Shown: positions 36,226 to 45,164, counted from the stretch's first letter. The stretch: DNA of 64,000 nt from Hyphomicrobiales bacterium (GCA_900470095.1 UBZM01000025.1:1-64000); one strand, 5' to 3'. The notes: generated from the sequence alone by a model not told the origin. Numbers and translations are program-made.

Positions 36226-36333
36226 TCCAGAGTTGGTCTGACGCCCCCGCCGGGCCTGAGCTCTCACCCTAGTCCGGCACGCAGAAACATTCACCTTCGA
36301 TCAGTTCCCGCGAGACCCCGCTGATCGAAACAA

Positions 36334-36370
36334 GGCGGGACGGTCCCAGGAAAGGCCGTCCCGCCGTTTT
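36334..36370 (+). terminator. Rho-independent terminator after the LytM lipoprotein gene
   Basis: A perfect 10-bp stem (GGCGGGACGG with CCGTCCCGCC), a 12-base loop, then G and four T residues. Confidence 0.85.
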
Positions 36371-36433
36371 CATTGTGTGTCTTGGCCGACGCCCGCACGG
36401 CGTCGAATGCCGGGTTTGAGACTGGCGACGCTA

Positions 36434-36448
36434 CCGGATCGAATCCGG
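36434..36448. repeat. Short palindrome
   Basis: CCGGAT-CGA-ATCCGG is a perfect inverted repeat just upstream of the tandem 16-base repeats. It could be an operator or chance. Confidence 0.4.
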
Positions 36449-36456
36449 AATGCCGT

Positions 36457-36488
36457 CTATCCACCAGAGAATCTATCCACCAGAGAAC
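36457..36488. repeat. Tandem 16-base direct repeat
   Basis: Two adjacent copies of CTATCCACCAGAGAAT/C differ only at the last base. Neither is in a gene. Confidence 0.9.
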
Positions 36489-36507
36489 ATGGGCTTAAAC
36501 GCATCAG

Positions 36508-36530
36508 GCCGCGGGCAAGCCGCCCGCGGC
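36508..36530 (-). terminator. GC-rich hairpin after the DUF815 gene
   Basis: A 9-bp perfect stem (GCCGCGGGC with GCCCGCGGC, loop 5) starts 17 bases beyond the DUF815 stop on the minus strand. It has no T tract, so it may not be a true terminator. Confidence 0.4.
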
Positions 36531-36546
36531 GATGGTCTTGCGTGGC

Positions 36547-37425
36547 TCAGCCGTCGAGCCGCTGCCCGAGCCGGCCCGCCAGATCCTGGATGTATTGCCA
36601 GGCGGTGCGCCCCGAACGTGATCCGCGCGTGGTCGCCCATTCCAGCGCTTCGCGACGAAGCTCCTCCGCCGCGATTGTCAGGCCGAAATGGCTGACATAG
36701 CCGTTGATCATCTCCAGGTATTCGTCCTGGCTGCACTTATGGAAGCCGAGCCAGAGGCCGAAGCGGTCCGAGAGCGAGACCTTCTCCTCGACGGCCTCGC
36801 CGGGGTTGATCGCGGTCGAGCGCTCGTTCTCCATCATGTCGCGCGGCAGCAGGTGGCGACGGTTCGAGGTGGCGTAGAACACGACATTGTCCGGGCGCCC
36901 CTCGACGCCGCCGTCGAGCGCCGCCTTGAGCGACTTGTAGGAGGTGTCCTGCCCATCGAAGGAGAGGTCGTCGCAGAAGACGATGGCGCGGTGCTTGTCC
37001 TGCCGCAGCATGGCCATCAGCGCCGGCAGGCTCTCGATGTCCTCACGGTGGATCTCGATCAGTTTCAGAGGCAAGGCCTTGCCGGCGATGCGCTTGTTGG
37101 TGTCGGCATGGACCGACTTGACCAGCGACGACTTGCCCATGCCGCGCGCGCCCCAGAGTAGTACGTTGTTGGCCGGCAGGCCGTGGGCGAAGCGCTCGGT
37201 GTTCTCAGCGAGCGTGTCGCGGACCCGGTCGACGCCACGCAGGAGCGAGAGTTCGACCCGGTTGACCCTGGCGACGGGAGCCAGGTCCGCCGCTGCCGGA
37301 TGCCAGACGAAGGCGTCGGCGGCTGTCAGGTCCGCAGCCCTTCGTGCCGGCGGCGCAAGGCGCTCCAGCGCCGAGGCAATGCGGAGGAGGGTTTCGAGGT
37401 TCAGATCGGGGGAGCCGGTGGTCAT
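36547..37425 (-). CDS. DUF815 family AAA+ ATPase
   Basis: 292 residues from the ATG at 37425. The P-loop is WGARGMGKSSLVKSVHA (about 90-106) and the Walker B-like strand is AIVFCDDLSFDGQDTSYK. Sensor-type regions are FYATSNRRHLLPRDM and SDRFGLWLGFHKCSQDEYL. This matches the DUF815 family of AAA+ ATPases, common in proteobacteria and of unknown function. Longer upstream starts are rejected because they enter the gap with no family homology. Its position between the LytM gene and yajC on the opposite strand is usual in Hyphomicrobiales. Confidence 0.88.
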   Translation of the reverse strand: MTTGSPDLNLETLLRIASALERLAPPARRAADLTAADAFVWHPAAADLAPVARVNRVELSLLRGVDRVRDTLAENTERFAHGLPANNVLLWGARGMGKSSLVKSVHADTNKRIAGKALPLKLIEIHREDIESLPALMAMLRQDKHRAIVFCDDLSFDGQDTSYKSLKAALDGGVEGRPDNVVFYATSNRRHLLPRDMMENERSTAINPGEAVEEKVSLSDRFGLWLGFHKCSQDEYLEMINGYVSHFGLTIAAEELRREALEWATTRGSRSGRTAWQYIQDLAGRLGQRLDG

Positions 37426-37760
37426 CGGGATAAAGCCTATCGCGCGAGCGGTGTTCAAGCTGAGACGTCGAGCCAGGCGACCCAGGGGAGGCGCGGCCCG
37501 ATGTTCGGGGTTTCCTGTCAGAAGGCCATGACAGCCATTCTTCGGAACGAACTCTATGGAATATGCCAAGCTGAATCGGACAAGGCCATTGCGCGCATGC
37601 CGGCAAGCTCATAGGTGAAGCGACGCGGCCGGTTCTTCGCCGCGCCAACAATTGATTTAACGGCGTCTCTGGCTATAGTCCGCGCGATTTTTGACCTGAC
37701 GAAGCCGCAACCGCATCGACGGCAGGCGCGCCCGCGCCGCCGCTGTGAAGGAGCCTTTTT
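37426..37760. other. Intergenic region, 335 bases, upstream of yajC
   Basis: Separates the divergent DUF815 gene and the yajC-secDF operon. The only feature I can support is a sigma-70-like promoter at 37652-37679. No RNA gene or repeat is visible. Confidence 0.7.
37652..37679 (+). promoter_or_regulatory. Candidate promoter of yajC-secD-secF
   Basis: TTGATT and TATAGT separated by 16 bases, ~80 bases upstream of the yajC start. This is a better match than neighbouring sequence but is unproven. Confidence 0.45.
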
Positions 37761-38084
37761 GTGATTACCCCTGCATTTGCCCAAGGTACCGGCGGCGACA
37801 CGGCCAGCATGCTGATGAACTTCGTTCCGTTCGTGCTGATCTTCGTGATCATGTGGTTCCTGATCATCCGCCCGCAGCAGAAGCGGGTGAAGACGCATCA
37901 GGAGATGATCAAGAACGTGCGACGTGGTGACACGGTCGTGACCTCGGGCGGTATCGTGGCCAAGGTCTCGAAGGTGATCGACGACGGCGAGATCGAGGCC
38001 GAGATTGCCGATGGCGTTCGCGTCCGGCTGGTCAAGGGCATGATCCAGGACGTCCGCTCCAAGAGCGAGCCGGTCAAGAGCTGA
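37761..38084 (+). CDS. yajC: Preprotein translocase subunit YajC
   Basis: Small accessory subunit of the SecDF complex, 107 residues from a GTG start preceded by AAGGAG. One membrane helix (FVPFVLIFVIMWFLIIRPQ, about 21-39) is followed by the conserved RPQQKR and a cytoplasmic domain with the signature RRGDTVVTSGGIVAKVSKV. It is the first gene of the yajC-secD-secF operon. Confidence 0.94.
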   Translation: MITPAFAQGTGGDTASMLMNFVPFVLIFVIMWFLIIRPQQKRVKTHQEMIKNVRRGDTVVTSGGIVAKVSKVIDDGEIEAEIADGVRVRLVKGMIQDVRSKSEPVKS

Positions 38085-38137
38085 ATGGCGTCCCGGCCCT
38101 GAGGGGTCGGCGCGCGACAACAAGGCTGTTCACGCAG

Positions 38138-39748
38138 ATGCTTCGTTTCCAGGCCCGCAAGGTCATAGCGGTTCTCCTCGTCCTGCTCTTCGGTTGCGGG
38201 CTGGCTTTGCCGAACCTGTTTTCGCCCGAGACCCGAAAGGCGATCGAGCAGGGCGCCCCGTCCTGGATTCCGCGGTTCCTGCTGCCGATCCATGCCGTGA
38301 CGCTCGGCCTCGATCTGCAGGGCGGCTCGCATGTTCTGCTTGAAATCGACAGGGCCGACCTGATCAAGACGCAGGTGACGCAGCTTCGCGACGATATGCG
38401 GCGCATCCTGCGCGAGGAGCGCATCGCCTTTCAGGGCGGTATCGGCCTGACAGCGCGTGGCGTGCAGGTGCGTGTGCCGGAGGCGAGCGACCGTGCCAAG
38501 CTGTTGCCGAAGCTTCGGGAGCTGGCGCAACCGGTCGGTACGCTCGGCGCCTTCGGCCCTTCGGGCACCCAGTCGATCGAGGTCTCCGAGCAGCCTGACG
38601 GCCTGGTTCAGCTCCAGCTGACAGAGGCGGGGGCCAATGAGCGCGTGCGTCGTGCCGTCGAGCAAGCCATGGAAGTATTGCGCCGACGCGTCGACGCGCT
38701 CGGCACCACCGAACCAAATATCCAGCGCCAGGGACTTGATCGCATTCTTGTCCAGGTGCCGGGCCTGCAGGACCCGCAACGGCTGAAGCACATCCTTGGC
38801 GATACCGCCAAGCTGCAGTTCCGCATGGTCGCCGACCAGAACAGCGGTGATGTCGACATGCTGCCCTCGCAGGATGCCGGCGGTCAGCTTGTGCCGGTGA
38901 GCCGTCAGGTCATCGTCGAGGGCGAAGACCTGATCGACGCGCAGCCTGCCTTCGACCAGCGCACCAGCCAGCCGATCGTCAATTTCCGCTTCAATATCCG
39001 TGGCGCCCAGCGCTTTGGCCAGGCGACCACCGAGAATCTCGGCCGGGCGCTGGCGATCGTGCTCGACAATAAGGTGATCTCGGCGCCCGTTATCCAGTCC
39101 CCGATTACCGGTGGCTCGGGCCAGATCTCGGGCAATTTCACGGTCGAGTCCGTGAACAACCTGGCGATTCTGCTGCGTGCCGGCGCCCTTCCGGCCAAGA
39201 TGACGATCGTCGAGGAGCGCACGGTCGGCCCGGGCCTTGGTCAGGACTCGATCCAGGCGGGCAAGATGGCGACGCTGATCGCGACGGCACTCGTGATCCT
39301 CTACATGGTCCTGACCTATGGGGTCTTCGGGGTCATCGCGAGCGTGGCGCTGCTCGTCCATGTCTGTCTGATCTTCGGACTGATGTCGTTGCTCGGGGCA
39401 ACCATGACCTTGCCAGGCATCGCTGGCATCGTGCTCACCATTGGCACGGCGGTCGATTCCAACGTGCTGATCTATGAGCGCATGCGAGAGGAATCGCATA
39501 TGGGCCGCTCATTGGTCTCGGCGCTCGAAGCTGGGTTCCAACGAGCCTTTGCGACGATCATCGACTCGAACGTCACCATGCTGATCGCAGCAGTTGCGCT
39601 GTTCTCACTGGGTTCGGGACCGGTGCGCGGCTTCGCCGTGGTCTTCATCCTGGGCATTCTGACGACCGTGATCACGGCCGTGACGCTGACCAGGATGCTG
39701 ATCGCGCTGTGGTATCGCTGGGCTCGGCCCAAGGCCCTTCCGTTCTGA
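38138..39748 (+). CDS. secD: Protein translocase subunit SecD
   Basis: Proton-driven motor of Sec export, 536 residues. The N-terminal helix is followed by a large periplasmic domain containing LGLDLQGGSHVLLEID (about 47-62), a SecD hallmark. The C-terminal half has five further membrane helices, with motifs LRAGALPAKM, GPGLGQDSIQAGK, LPGIAGIVLTIGTAVDSNVLIYERMREE and DSNVTMLIAAVALF. It is 28 bases upstream of secF and in the same operon. Confidence 0.95.
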   Translation: MLRFQARKVIAVLLVLLFGCGLALPNLFSPETRKAIEQGAPSWIPRFLLPIHAVTLGLDLQGGSHVLLEIDRADLIKTQVTQLRDDMRRILREERIAFQGGIGLTARGVQVRVPEASDRAKLLPKLRELAQPVGTLGAFGPSGTQSIEVSEQPDGLVQLQLTEAGANERVRRAVEQAMEVLRRRVDALGTTEPNIQRQGLDRILVQVPGLQDPQRLKHILGDTAKLQFRMVADQNSGDVDMLPSQDAGGQLVPVSRQVIVEGEDLIDAQPAFDQRTSQPIVNFRFNIRGAQRFGQATTENLGRALAIVLDNKVISAPVIQSPITGGSGQISGNFTVESVNNLAILLRAGALPAKMTIVEERTVGPGLGQDSIQAGKMATLIATALVILYMVLTYGVFGVIASVALLVHVCLIFGLMSLLGATMTLPGIAGIVLTIGTAVDSNVLIYERMREESHMGRSLVSALEAGFQRAFATIIDSNVTMLIAAVALFSLGSGPVRGFAVVFILGILTTVITAVTLTRMLIALWYRWARPKALPF

Positions 39749-39776
39749 CGCTGCCGACCCGACAGGAGATACGCGC

Positions 39777-40730
39777 ATGCGTCTGCTTCGCATCGTTCCC
39801 GACAATACCCGTTTCAAAATCGTCCGCTTCCGGCGCTTCAGCTATCCGTTTTCGGCGGCCTATTCGATTCTCGTCCTGGTGCTCTTCCTCACGGTGGGGC
39901 TGAATTTCGGCATCGACTTCCGCGGCGGTACGCTGATCGAGATGCAGGCCAAGGCCGGCAAGGCCGAGATCGCCTCGGTCCGCCATACGGCCAATGGTTT
40001 CGGCTTCGGCGAAGTCGAGGTCCAGGAATTCGGCAGCGCCGGCGACATCTCGATGCGCTTTGCGCTGCAGCCCGGCGGCGAAACGGCCCAGCAGGCCGTG
40101 GTCGCGAAGGCACGCGAGGCTTTCGCGGGCACGCACGATTTCCGCCGGGTCGAGACCGTCGGTCCGCGCGTGTCGGGCGAGCTGGTCCAGGCCGGTACGC
40201 TTGGCGTCGTGCTCGCCATTGTCGGCGTGCTGATCTATCTCTGGTTCCGCTTCGAGATGCAGCTCGCGATCGGCGCGATCGTCGGTACCCTGCACGATAT
40301 CGTGCTGACCGTCGGCTTCTTCCTGATCACGCAGCTCGAATTCAACCTGACCTCGATCGCGGCGATTCTGACGATCGTCGGGTACTCCCTGAACGAGACC
40401 GTGGTGGTGTTCGACCGCACGCGCGAATTGCTGCGCCGCTACAAGACCATGCCGGTCCAGGAACTGCTCGACCTCTCGGTCAACTCGACGCTGTCGCGCA
40501 CCGCAATGACCGCCACGACGACCGTTCTCTCGCTGATCGCGCTGGTGCTCTTCGGCGGCACGGCGATCGAAGGCTTTGCGCTCGTCATGCTCTTCGGCGT
40601 GGTGGTTTGCACCTATTCGGCGATGTTCATCTCGACGCCCGTGCTGCTCTATCTCGATGTGCGCGCCGGGCGCCTTGATGCGGATGTCGAAGAGAAGGTT
40701 CCAGCCGGAGCCAAGCCGAAGGCGAGCTGA
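39777..40730 (+). CDS. secF: Protein translocase subunit SecF
   Basis: Partner of SecD, 317 residues, six membrane helices. The N-terminal GLNFGIDFRGGTLIEMQ (about 40-56) is the SecF hallmark. Later segments are RVETVGPRVSGELVQAG, AAILTIVGYSLNETVVVFDR and LSRTAMTATTTVLSLIALVLFGG. The Asp-to-Asn position NETVVVFDR fits SecF. It is followed 20 bases later by the Mth938-like gene. Confidence 0.95.
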   Translation: MRLLRIVPDNTRFKIVRFRRFSYPFSAAYSILVLVLFLTVGLNFGIDFRGGTLIEMQAKAGKAEIASVRHTANGFGFGEVEVQEFGSAGDISMRFALQPGGETAQQAVVAKAREAFAGTHDFRRVETVGPRVSGELVQAGTLGVVLAIVGVLIYLWFRFEMQLAIGAIVGTLHDIVLTVGFFLITQLEFNLTSIAAILTIVGYSLNETVVVFDRTRELLRRYKTMPVQELLDLSVNSTLSRTAMTATTTVLSLIALVLFGGTAIEGFALVMLFGVVVCTYSAMFISTPVLLYLDVRAGRLDADVEEKVPAGAKPKAS

Positions 40731-40750
40731 GCGGGCGGAGCGCCCTGATC

Positions 40751-41128
40751 ATGCCACGCTTTGAAGGCTTCGTTCCCGGGCGGCATCAAATCGATGCCTT
40801 CGGAGCGGGCGGGTTCCGGTTTGCCGATATGAGCCATCGCGGCTCGATCCTGGCCTTGCCGGCTGGGGTCCAAATCTGGCCGGTCTCGTCCTTCGCGGAG
40901 GTGACGATTGAGAGCCTCCAGCCCGTTCTCGATGCTGCCGACACGATCGACTTCCTGTTGATCGGCACCGGACACGACATCGCCTTCGTGCCCCCAGCCC
41001 TGCGCGAACGCTTTCGCGCCGCCGGCATCACCATCGAGGGTATGGCGACGGGGGCTGCGGCGCGGACCTACAATGTTCTCGTCGGCGAAGACCGGCGTGT
41101 AGCGGCGGCGCTGATCGCGGTTGAGTAG
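40751..41128 (+). CDS. Mth938-like domain protein
   Basis: 125-residue cytoplasmic protein of the Mth938/NDUFAF3-like fold (AAMDC-related). Recognisable segments are IDAFGAGGFRFADMSHRGSILALP and FLLIGTGHDIAFVPPALRERF, and GAAARTYNVLVGEDRRVAAALIAVE near the C-terminus. The mitochondrial relatives assist complex I assembly, but the bacterial role is untested. It sits between secF and a squalene/phytoene-synthase-family gene, a conserved order whose mitochondrial counterparts (NDUFAF3/NDUFAF6) are both complex I factors. Confidence 0.85.
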   Translation: MPRFEGFVPGRHQIDAFGAGGFRFADMSHRGSILALPAGVQIWPVSSFAEVTIESLQPVLDAADTIDFLLIGTGHDIAFVPPALRERFRAAGITIEGMATGAAARTYNVLVGEDRRVAAALIAVE

Positions 41129-41244
41129 CAAGGCGCGCGGCGATCATGCTCGTGGGGCGTAGCCAGCCCGGCCTTGCCTGGCCTAGACTGACACTTGATC
41201 CAAGGCTGTGCCTGTGAGGCGACTGCCTGGGCGGGACGATCCGC

Positions 41245-42138
41245 ATGACGACCAGAACTGACGATCGCCGCGAGACGCTGCCCGAGGCCCTGCCGGAGGC
41301 CTATGCTCATTGTGCTGCGCTGGTGCGCGAGGCCGATCACGATCGCTATATCGCCAGTCTCTACGCGCCCGAGGCCGTACGGCCCGGTCTTTTCGCGCTC
41401 TATGCGTTCAGCCACGAGATCGCCAGGGTTCGCGCCGCGGTGAGCGAGCCTCTGCCCGGCGAGGTCAGGTTGCAATGGTGGCGCGACCTGCTGGAGGGCG
41501 ACGCCAAGGGCGAGATGCACGCGCATCCGGTTGCCGCCGCGTTGCTCGACACCATCCTGCATTACCGCCTGCCGATCGCGCCGCTGACCGGGTTGATCGA
41601 GGCGCGCATCTTCGATCTCTACGACGATCCGATGCCCTCTCTCGGCGATCTCGAGGGCTATGCCGGCGAAACGGCGAGTGCGCTCTTCCGGCTTGCGTCG
41701 ATCATCCTGGCCGAGGGGCGTGATCCCGGCGGCGCGGCGGCCTGTGGCCATGCCGGCGTCGCCTATGCCCTGACCGGCTTGCTGCGCGCTTTTCCCTGGC
41801 ATGCGGCGGCAGGCCAGGTCTACGTGCCGGCGGAGATCCTCGCCCGCAACGGGGTGATCCGCGACGACATCGTGCGGGGGCGCGGCGGGCCCGGCGTGCT
41901 CTACAGCCTGAAGGAACTCCGAGCGATTGCGCGCAAGCATCTCGCCAAGCTGCGGGAACTGCGCGAGACGATTCCGGCTACGCTCGTGCCGGCCTTCCTG
42001 CCGGTCGCCCTGGTCGAGCCCTATCTGAAGAAGATGGAGCGCAACGGCTACGACCCGTTCCGGAGCATCATCACGCTGCCGGCCTGGCAGCGGCAGTGGA
42101 TTCTCTGGCGCGCGGCCCGGAAGGCAATGCGGGGTTAG
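41245..42138 (+). CDS. Squalene/phytoene synthase family protein (NDUFAF6-like)
   Basis: 297 residues. The trans-isoprenyl synthase fold is visible in DHDRYIASLYAPE, LFALYAFSHEIARVR and VRLQWWRDLLEG, and the second region is AGETASALFRLASIIL. The Asp-rich motifs of true squalene or phytoene synthases (DXXXD) are incomplete: the first region has HDRYIASLY and the second lacks a full repeat. That fits the NDUFAF6-like subgroup, which may lack isoprenyl-condensing activity. No carotenoid genes are nearby. It is downstream of the Mth938-like gene. Confidence 0.82.
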   Translation: MTTRTDDRRETLPEALPEAYAHCAALVREADHDRYIASLYAPEAVRPGLFALYAFSHEIARVRAAVSEPLPGEVRLQWWRDLLEGDAKGEMHAHPVAAALLDTILHYRLPIAPLTGLIEARIFDLYDDPMPSLGDLEGYAGETASALFRLASIILAEGRDPGGAAACGHAGVAYALTGLLRAFPWHAAAGQVYVPAEILARNGVIRDDIVRGRGGPGVLYSLKELRAIARKHLAKLRELRETIPATLVPAFLPVALVEPYLKKMERNGYDPFRSIITLPAWQRQWILWRAARKAMRG

Positions 42139-42226
42139 ATCGCGCGCGTTTGCATCGGCGTTCCCAAAAGTCGCAATCCACGTTTCGGGCCGAAGCAATA
42201 ATTCGCCGGACGCCGAGCCTAGCGTG

Positions 42227-42253
42227 AAAAAACCCTCTCCCTGAAGGAGAGGG
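42227..42253 (-). terminator. Rho-independent terminator of trmFO
   Basis: Read on the minus strand: an 8-bp perfect stem (CCCTCTCC with GGAGAGGG, 5-base loop) followed at once by six T residues, 33 bases after the trmFO stop. Confidence 0.85.
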
Positions 42254-42286
42254 GTGGAATGGATTACCCTACACGCCGAAGGCGCT

Positions 42287-43699
42287 CTACTCTGCCGCCT
42301 CAGCCGCAGCGGCGCCGGCCCACACATCGAGATGGTCCTTCGCCCGCGCCGTCAGTGCCTGCTTGCGGGCCACGCTCTTGGCAGGGCCCTTCAGGCGTTT
42401 GCCGTCCGGCCCCGTCTTGGGCGCGTCCTCGATGTGCGGGAACAGGCCGAAATTGATGTTCATCGGCTGGAAGGAGCGCGGCCCCTCGTCGATGGTGACG
42501 ATGTGCCCGCCGGTGATGTGGTTGACCAGTGCCCCCAGCGCCGTCGTCGCAGGGGGCAGTTCGAGCGGGCGTCCGAGCCGCTCCGCGGCGGCCATGCGTC
42601 CGGTGAGCAGGCCGATGGCGGCGCTCTCGACATAGCCCTCGCAGCCGGTGATCTGTCCGGCGAAACGAAGGCGCGGATCGGCCTTCAGCTGCAGGGACGG
42701 AGAAAGCAGCTTCGGCGAGTTGAGATACGTGTTGCGGTGGATGCCGCCCAGGCGAGCAAATTCGGCATTCTGCAGTCCGGGGATCATCCGGAAGATCGTG
42801 GCCTGCTCGCCGTATTTCAGCTTGGTCTGGAAGCCGGTCATGTTGAACAGCGTGCCGAGCGCATTGTCCTGGCGCAGCTGCACGACCGCATAGGCCTTCA
42901 CTGTCGGGTTGTGCTTGTTGGTCAGGCCGACCGGTTTCATGGGGCCCCAGCGCAGTGTCTCCCGCCCGCGCTCGGCCATGACCTCGATCGGCAGGCAGCC
43001 ATCGAAATAGGGCGTGCCCTCCCACTCCTTGAACTCGGTCTTCTCTGCCGCCAGCAGTGCGTCGATGAAGGCCTCGTACTGGTCGCGGTCGAGTGGGCAG
43101 TTGATGTAATCGGCGCCGGTGCCGCCGGGCCCGGCCTTGTCGTAACGCGACTGGAACCAGGCCTGGTCCATGTCGATCGAGTCGAAATGGACGATTGGGG
43201 CGATGGCGTCGAAGAAGGCGAGTTCGGTCTCGCCGGTCAGGGACTTGATCCCGTCGGCGAGCGCCGGCGAGGTGAGGGGGCCGGTCGCGATGATGACATT
43301 GTCCCAGTCTGCCGGTGGCAGGCCGGCGATCTCGCCACGTTCGACCGTGACGAGCGGATGGGCTTCCAATGCGGCGGTGACCGCCTGCGAGAAGCCGTCA
43401 CGGTCGACCGCCAGCGCTCCGCCGGCCGGGACCTGATGGGCATCGCCCTTGGCCATGATCAGCGAGCTGAGCCGGCGCATCTCCCAATGCAGTTGGCCGA
43501 CAGCGTTGGACGAGGAATCGTCGGAGCGGAAGGAGTTGGAGCAGACGAGCTCCGCCAACCCCTCGGTCTTGTGCGCGTCGGTGCCGCGAACGGGGCGCAT
43601 CTCGTGCAAGACAACCGGGACTCCGGCTTCCGCGATCTGCCAGGTGGCTTCAGAACCGGCGAGGCCGCCGCCGATGACATGGATTGGTTTCGTGCTCAT
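42287..43699 (-). CDS. trmFO: Folate-dependent tRNA (uracil-5-)-methyltransferase TrmFO
   Basis: Flavoenzyme forming ribothymidine at position 54 in tRNA from methylenetetrahydrofolate, 470 residues. The FAD-binding N-terminus is [18 protein letters not shown] (about 6-23), and [32 protein letters not shown] contains the conserved Cys-Asn-Ser. The methylation Cys is in [15 protein letters not shown]. Downstream [20 protein letters not shown] is a further signature. It is GidA-related but shorter, as expected for TrmFO. Confidence 0.95.
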   Translation of the reverse strand: MSTKPIHVIGGGLAGSEATWQIAEAGVPVVLHEMRPVRGTDAHKTEGLAELVCSNSFRSDDSSSNAVGQLHWEMRRLSSLIMAKGDAHQVPAGGALAVDRDGFSQAVTAALEAHPLVTVERGEIAGLPPADWDNVIIATGPLTSPALADGIKSLTGETELAFFDAIAPIVHFDSIDMDQAWFQSRYDKAGPGGTGADYINCPLDRDQYEAFIDALLAAEKTEFKEWEGTPYFDGCLPIEVMAERGRETLRWGPMKPVGLTNKHNPTVKAYAVVQLRQDNALGTLFNMTGFQTKLKYGEQATIFRMIPGLQNAEFARLGGIHRNTYLNSPKLLSPSLQLKADPRLRFAGQITGCEGYVESAAIGLLTGRMAAAERLGRPLELPPATTALGALVNHITGGHIVTIDEGPRSFQPMNINFGLFPHIEDAPKTGPDGKRLKGPAKSVARKQALTARAKDHLDVWAGAAAAEAAE

Positions 43700-43765
43700 G
43701 CCTGCGATGTGTCCGCAGGCGGGCCGAAGGTCAAGAGAGAGGCGTCTGTGACGCAGCTCTGAAAC

Positions 43766-43797
43766 GCAAAATGCCCGCCTGGGAGGAGGCGGGCATT
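43766..43797 (-). terminator. Rho-independent terminator of the DUF1127 gene
   Basis: Minus-strand reading: an 11-bp perfect stem (AATGCCCGCCT with AGGCGGGCATT, 6-base loop), with a T-rich exit formed by the A run at 43768-43771. It separates the DUF1127 gene from trmFO. Confidence 0.8.
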
Positions 43798-43869
43798 CGC
43801 TCTTCGACCGGGCTGCGGGGAGGACGCAGGCCCAGGAGAAACTATAATCTCGGTAGGCGCGGACAGTAA

Positions 43870-44022
43870 TCAGGCAGCGTGCGAACGGGCGACGTACTGG
43901 ATTTCCGAACGGGACAGGCCGAGATCGTCCAGCTCACGGTCGGTCAGACGCGAGAGCTCGCGGACGGTTTCGCGATAGCGAAGATAGGCGCGGATTTTAG
44001 CAGCAATCATGGTGACGAACAT
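43870..44022 (-). CDS. DUF1127 family small protein
   Basis: 50 residues, basic. The core [27 protein letters not shown] is the DUF1127 signature. Alphaproteobacterial members are abundant small proteins; some bind RNA and affect sRNA turnover and phosphate or carbon responses. I chose the ATG at 44022, preceded by GGAG; upstream starts add non-family residues. A strong terminator follows. Confidence 0.85.
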   Translation of the reverse strand: MFVTMIAAKIRAYLRYRETVRELSRLTDRELDDLGLSRSEIQYVARSHAA

Positions 44023-44490
44023 TGGTTTGGCTCCTGGGTGCCGGGTCATTTCTGGCCCGACAACGATGAATTCGTTGTGCACTGCATATAAGGGAGGCTG
44101 GCTGCTAATTGGAGGGGCAGGATATCAATTCCGTTATGCGATTTGCGCATGTCGATTTAACCAGCCCTTTACATTTTTGCCACGCCCCGCGTCTGTTGCG
44201 TAGGAAACCATTAACCAAGCAAGGTCGATTGCCTAAATTGCGGGCTATTTCGGTTTGGCATCAAGGGGCCGATTCCGATGTGGCGCGAAATTAGGCGACA
44301 TGCAGTGCTCCGCCATGCGCGCCTGACTCGAATCGGAAGAACCCGGCACGGGCCGGTTTTCCGCGGCCCTCACGCTTTTGCGTCAAGGTTTATGTTGCGC
44401 CGCAATGTCGCGCTTGCGTCGCCGTCGCCGGGGCGCTGTGGCAAGCTGTGGCTTACGCTGGAGAAACTGCTGGTGCCGCCACAAGCGATC
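44023..44490. other. Intergenic region, 468 bases
   Basis: Divergent gap between the DUF1127 and ceramidase-like genes. It holds relatively AT-rich sequence (about 44090-44260) suitable for promoters, but no convincing -35/-10 pair. The open frame starting at 44278 is in frame with the ceramidase-like gene but does not resemble its family before 44491. No RNA gene is evident. Confidence 0.6.
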
Positions 44491-45141
44491 ATGTTCTTCG
44501 GCTACTGCGAACGCGCCAGCCAGGCCTTCTGGGCGGAGCCGATGAACGCACTCAGCAATGGCGCCTTCATCCTGGCCGCGATCGCGGGCTTTGTGCTCTA
44601 TCGGCGCTCGCGTCGGCGCGACTGGCCAGCGGCCGCGCTGATTGCTCTTGTCGTCATGATCGGAATCGGCTCGTTCCTGTTCCACACGATGCCGCAACGC
44701 TGGACGCTGCTGGCCGATGTGCTTCCCATCCAGTTCTTCGCGTTCTGCTATTTCGGGTTGGCTCTCGTCCGGTTCATCGGGGCGCGGCCAGCCGTCGCGG
44801 TGGGCGGTACGCTGGTTTTCCTTCTTGCGTCCTTCCTGCTCGTGTCGGGGCTTGGCGCGCTGCTGCCGCCCAGCATGCGCGGCTCCGGCGGATATGCCTC
44901 CTTCGTGCTGGCGCTGTTTGGGGTAGCGTTCGCGGTGCGGATGCGAGGTGAGGGCGATGCGGCGGCACGTCTGGTCGGCCTCGCCGGGTTTGTCTTTGCG
45001 CTGTCGCTCAGCTTGCGCACGCTGGACCAGGTTCTGTGCCAGAGCGTCCCCTTCGGCACGCATTGGCTCTGGCACCTGCTGAACGCATTGGTGCTCTATC
45101 TCTTGCTGCGTGCGCTGATCGACCGGACCTCGGCGAACTGA
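44491..45141 (+). CDS. Ceramidase-like membrane protein (CREST superfamily)
   Basis: 216 residues, about seven hydrophobic segments. The three motifs of the alkaline ceramidase/CREST fold are visible: GYCERASQAFWAEPMNALSN (about 4-23), SFLFHTMPQRWTLLADVLP with the zinc-ligand His and Asp, and HWLWHLLNALVLYLL with the last two His. These residues form the zinc site in eukaryotic alkaline ceramidases. Bacterial members are found in alphaproteobacteria, but their substrate is not settled. I chose the ATG at 44491 because the family core begins just after it. It is convergent with the LysR gene. Confidence 0.8.
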   Translation: MFFGYCERASQAFWAEPMNALSNGAFILAAIAGFVLYRRSRRRDWPAAALIALVVMIGIGSFLFHTMPQRWTLLADVLPIQFFAFCYFGLALVRFIGARPAVAVGGTLVFLLASFLLVSGLGALLPPSMRGSGGYASFVLALFGVAFAVRMRGEGDAAARLVGLAGFVFALSLSLRTLDQVLCQSVPFGTHWLWHLLNALVLYLLLRALIDRTSAN

Positions 45142-45164
45142 TGATATGATCCGACCGTTGCGGA

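Larger units (their letters stand above)
36226..36546. other. Intergenic region, 321 bases, repeats and hairpins
   Basis: No coding sequence is supported. It contains the terminator of the LytM gene (36334-36370), a short palindrome (36434-36448), two tandem 16-base repeats (36457-36488) and a GC-rich hairpin (36508-36530) next to the end of the DUF815 gene. Confidence 0.8.

Noticed and set aside
37898..39499. 533-codon open frame opposite yajC/secD
   Set aside because: Antisense to secD and has no recognisable domain.
41245..42138. Phytoene synthase as part of carotenoid synthesis
   Set aside because: No other carotenoid gene is present and the Asp-rich motifs are incomplete; the NDUFAF6-like reading is preferred.
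42254..43762. 502-codon open frame on the plus strand opposite trmFO
   Set aside because: Antisense to trmFO, which has all family motifs; long shadow frames are expected in GC-rich DNA.
44278..44490. N-terminal extension of the ceramidase-like frame
   Set aside because: The extension is basic and lacks family similarity; the ATG at 44491 is next to the first conserved motif.
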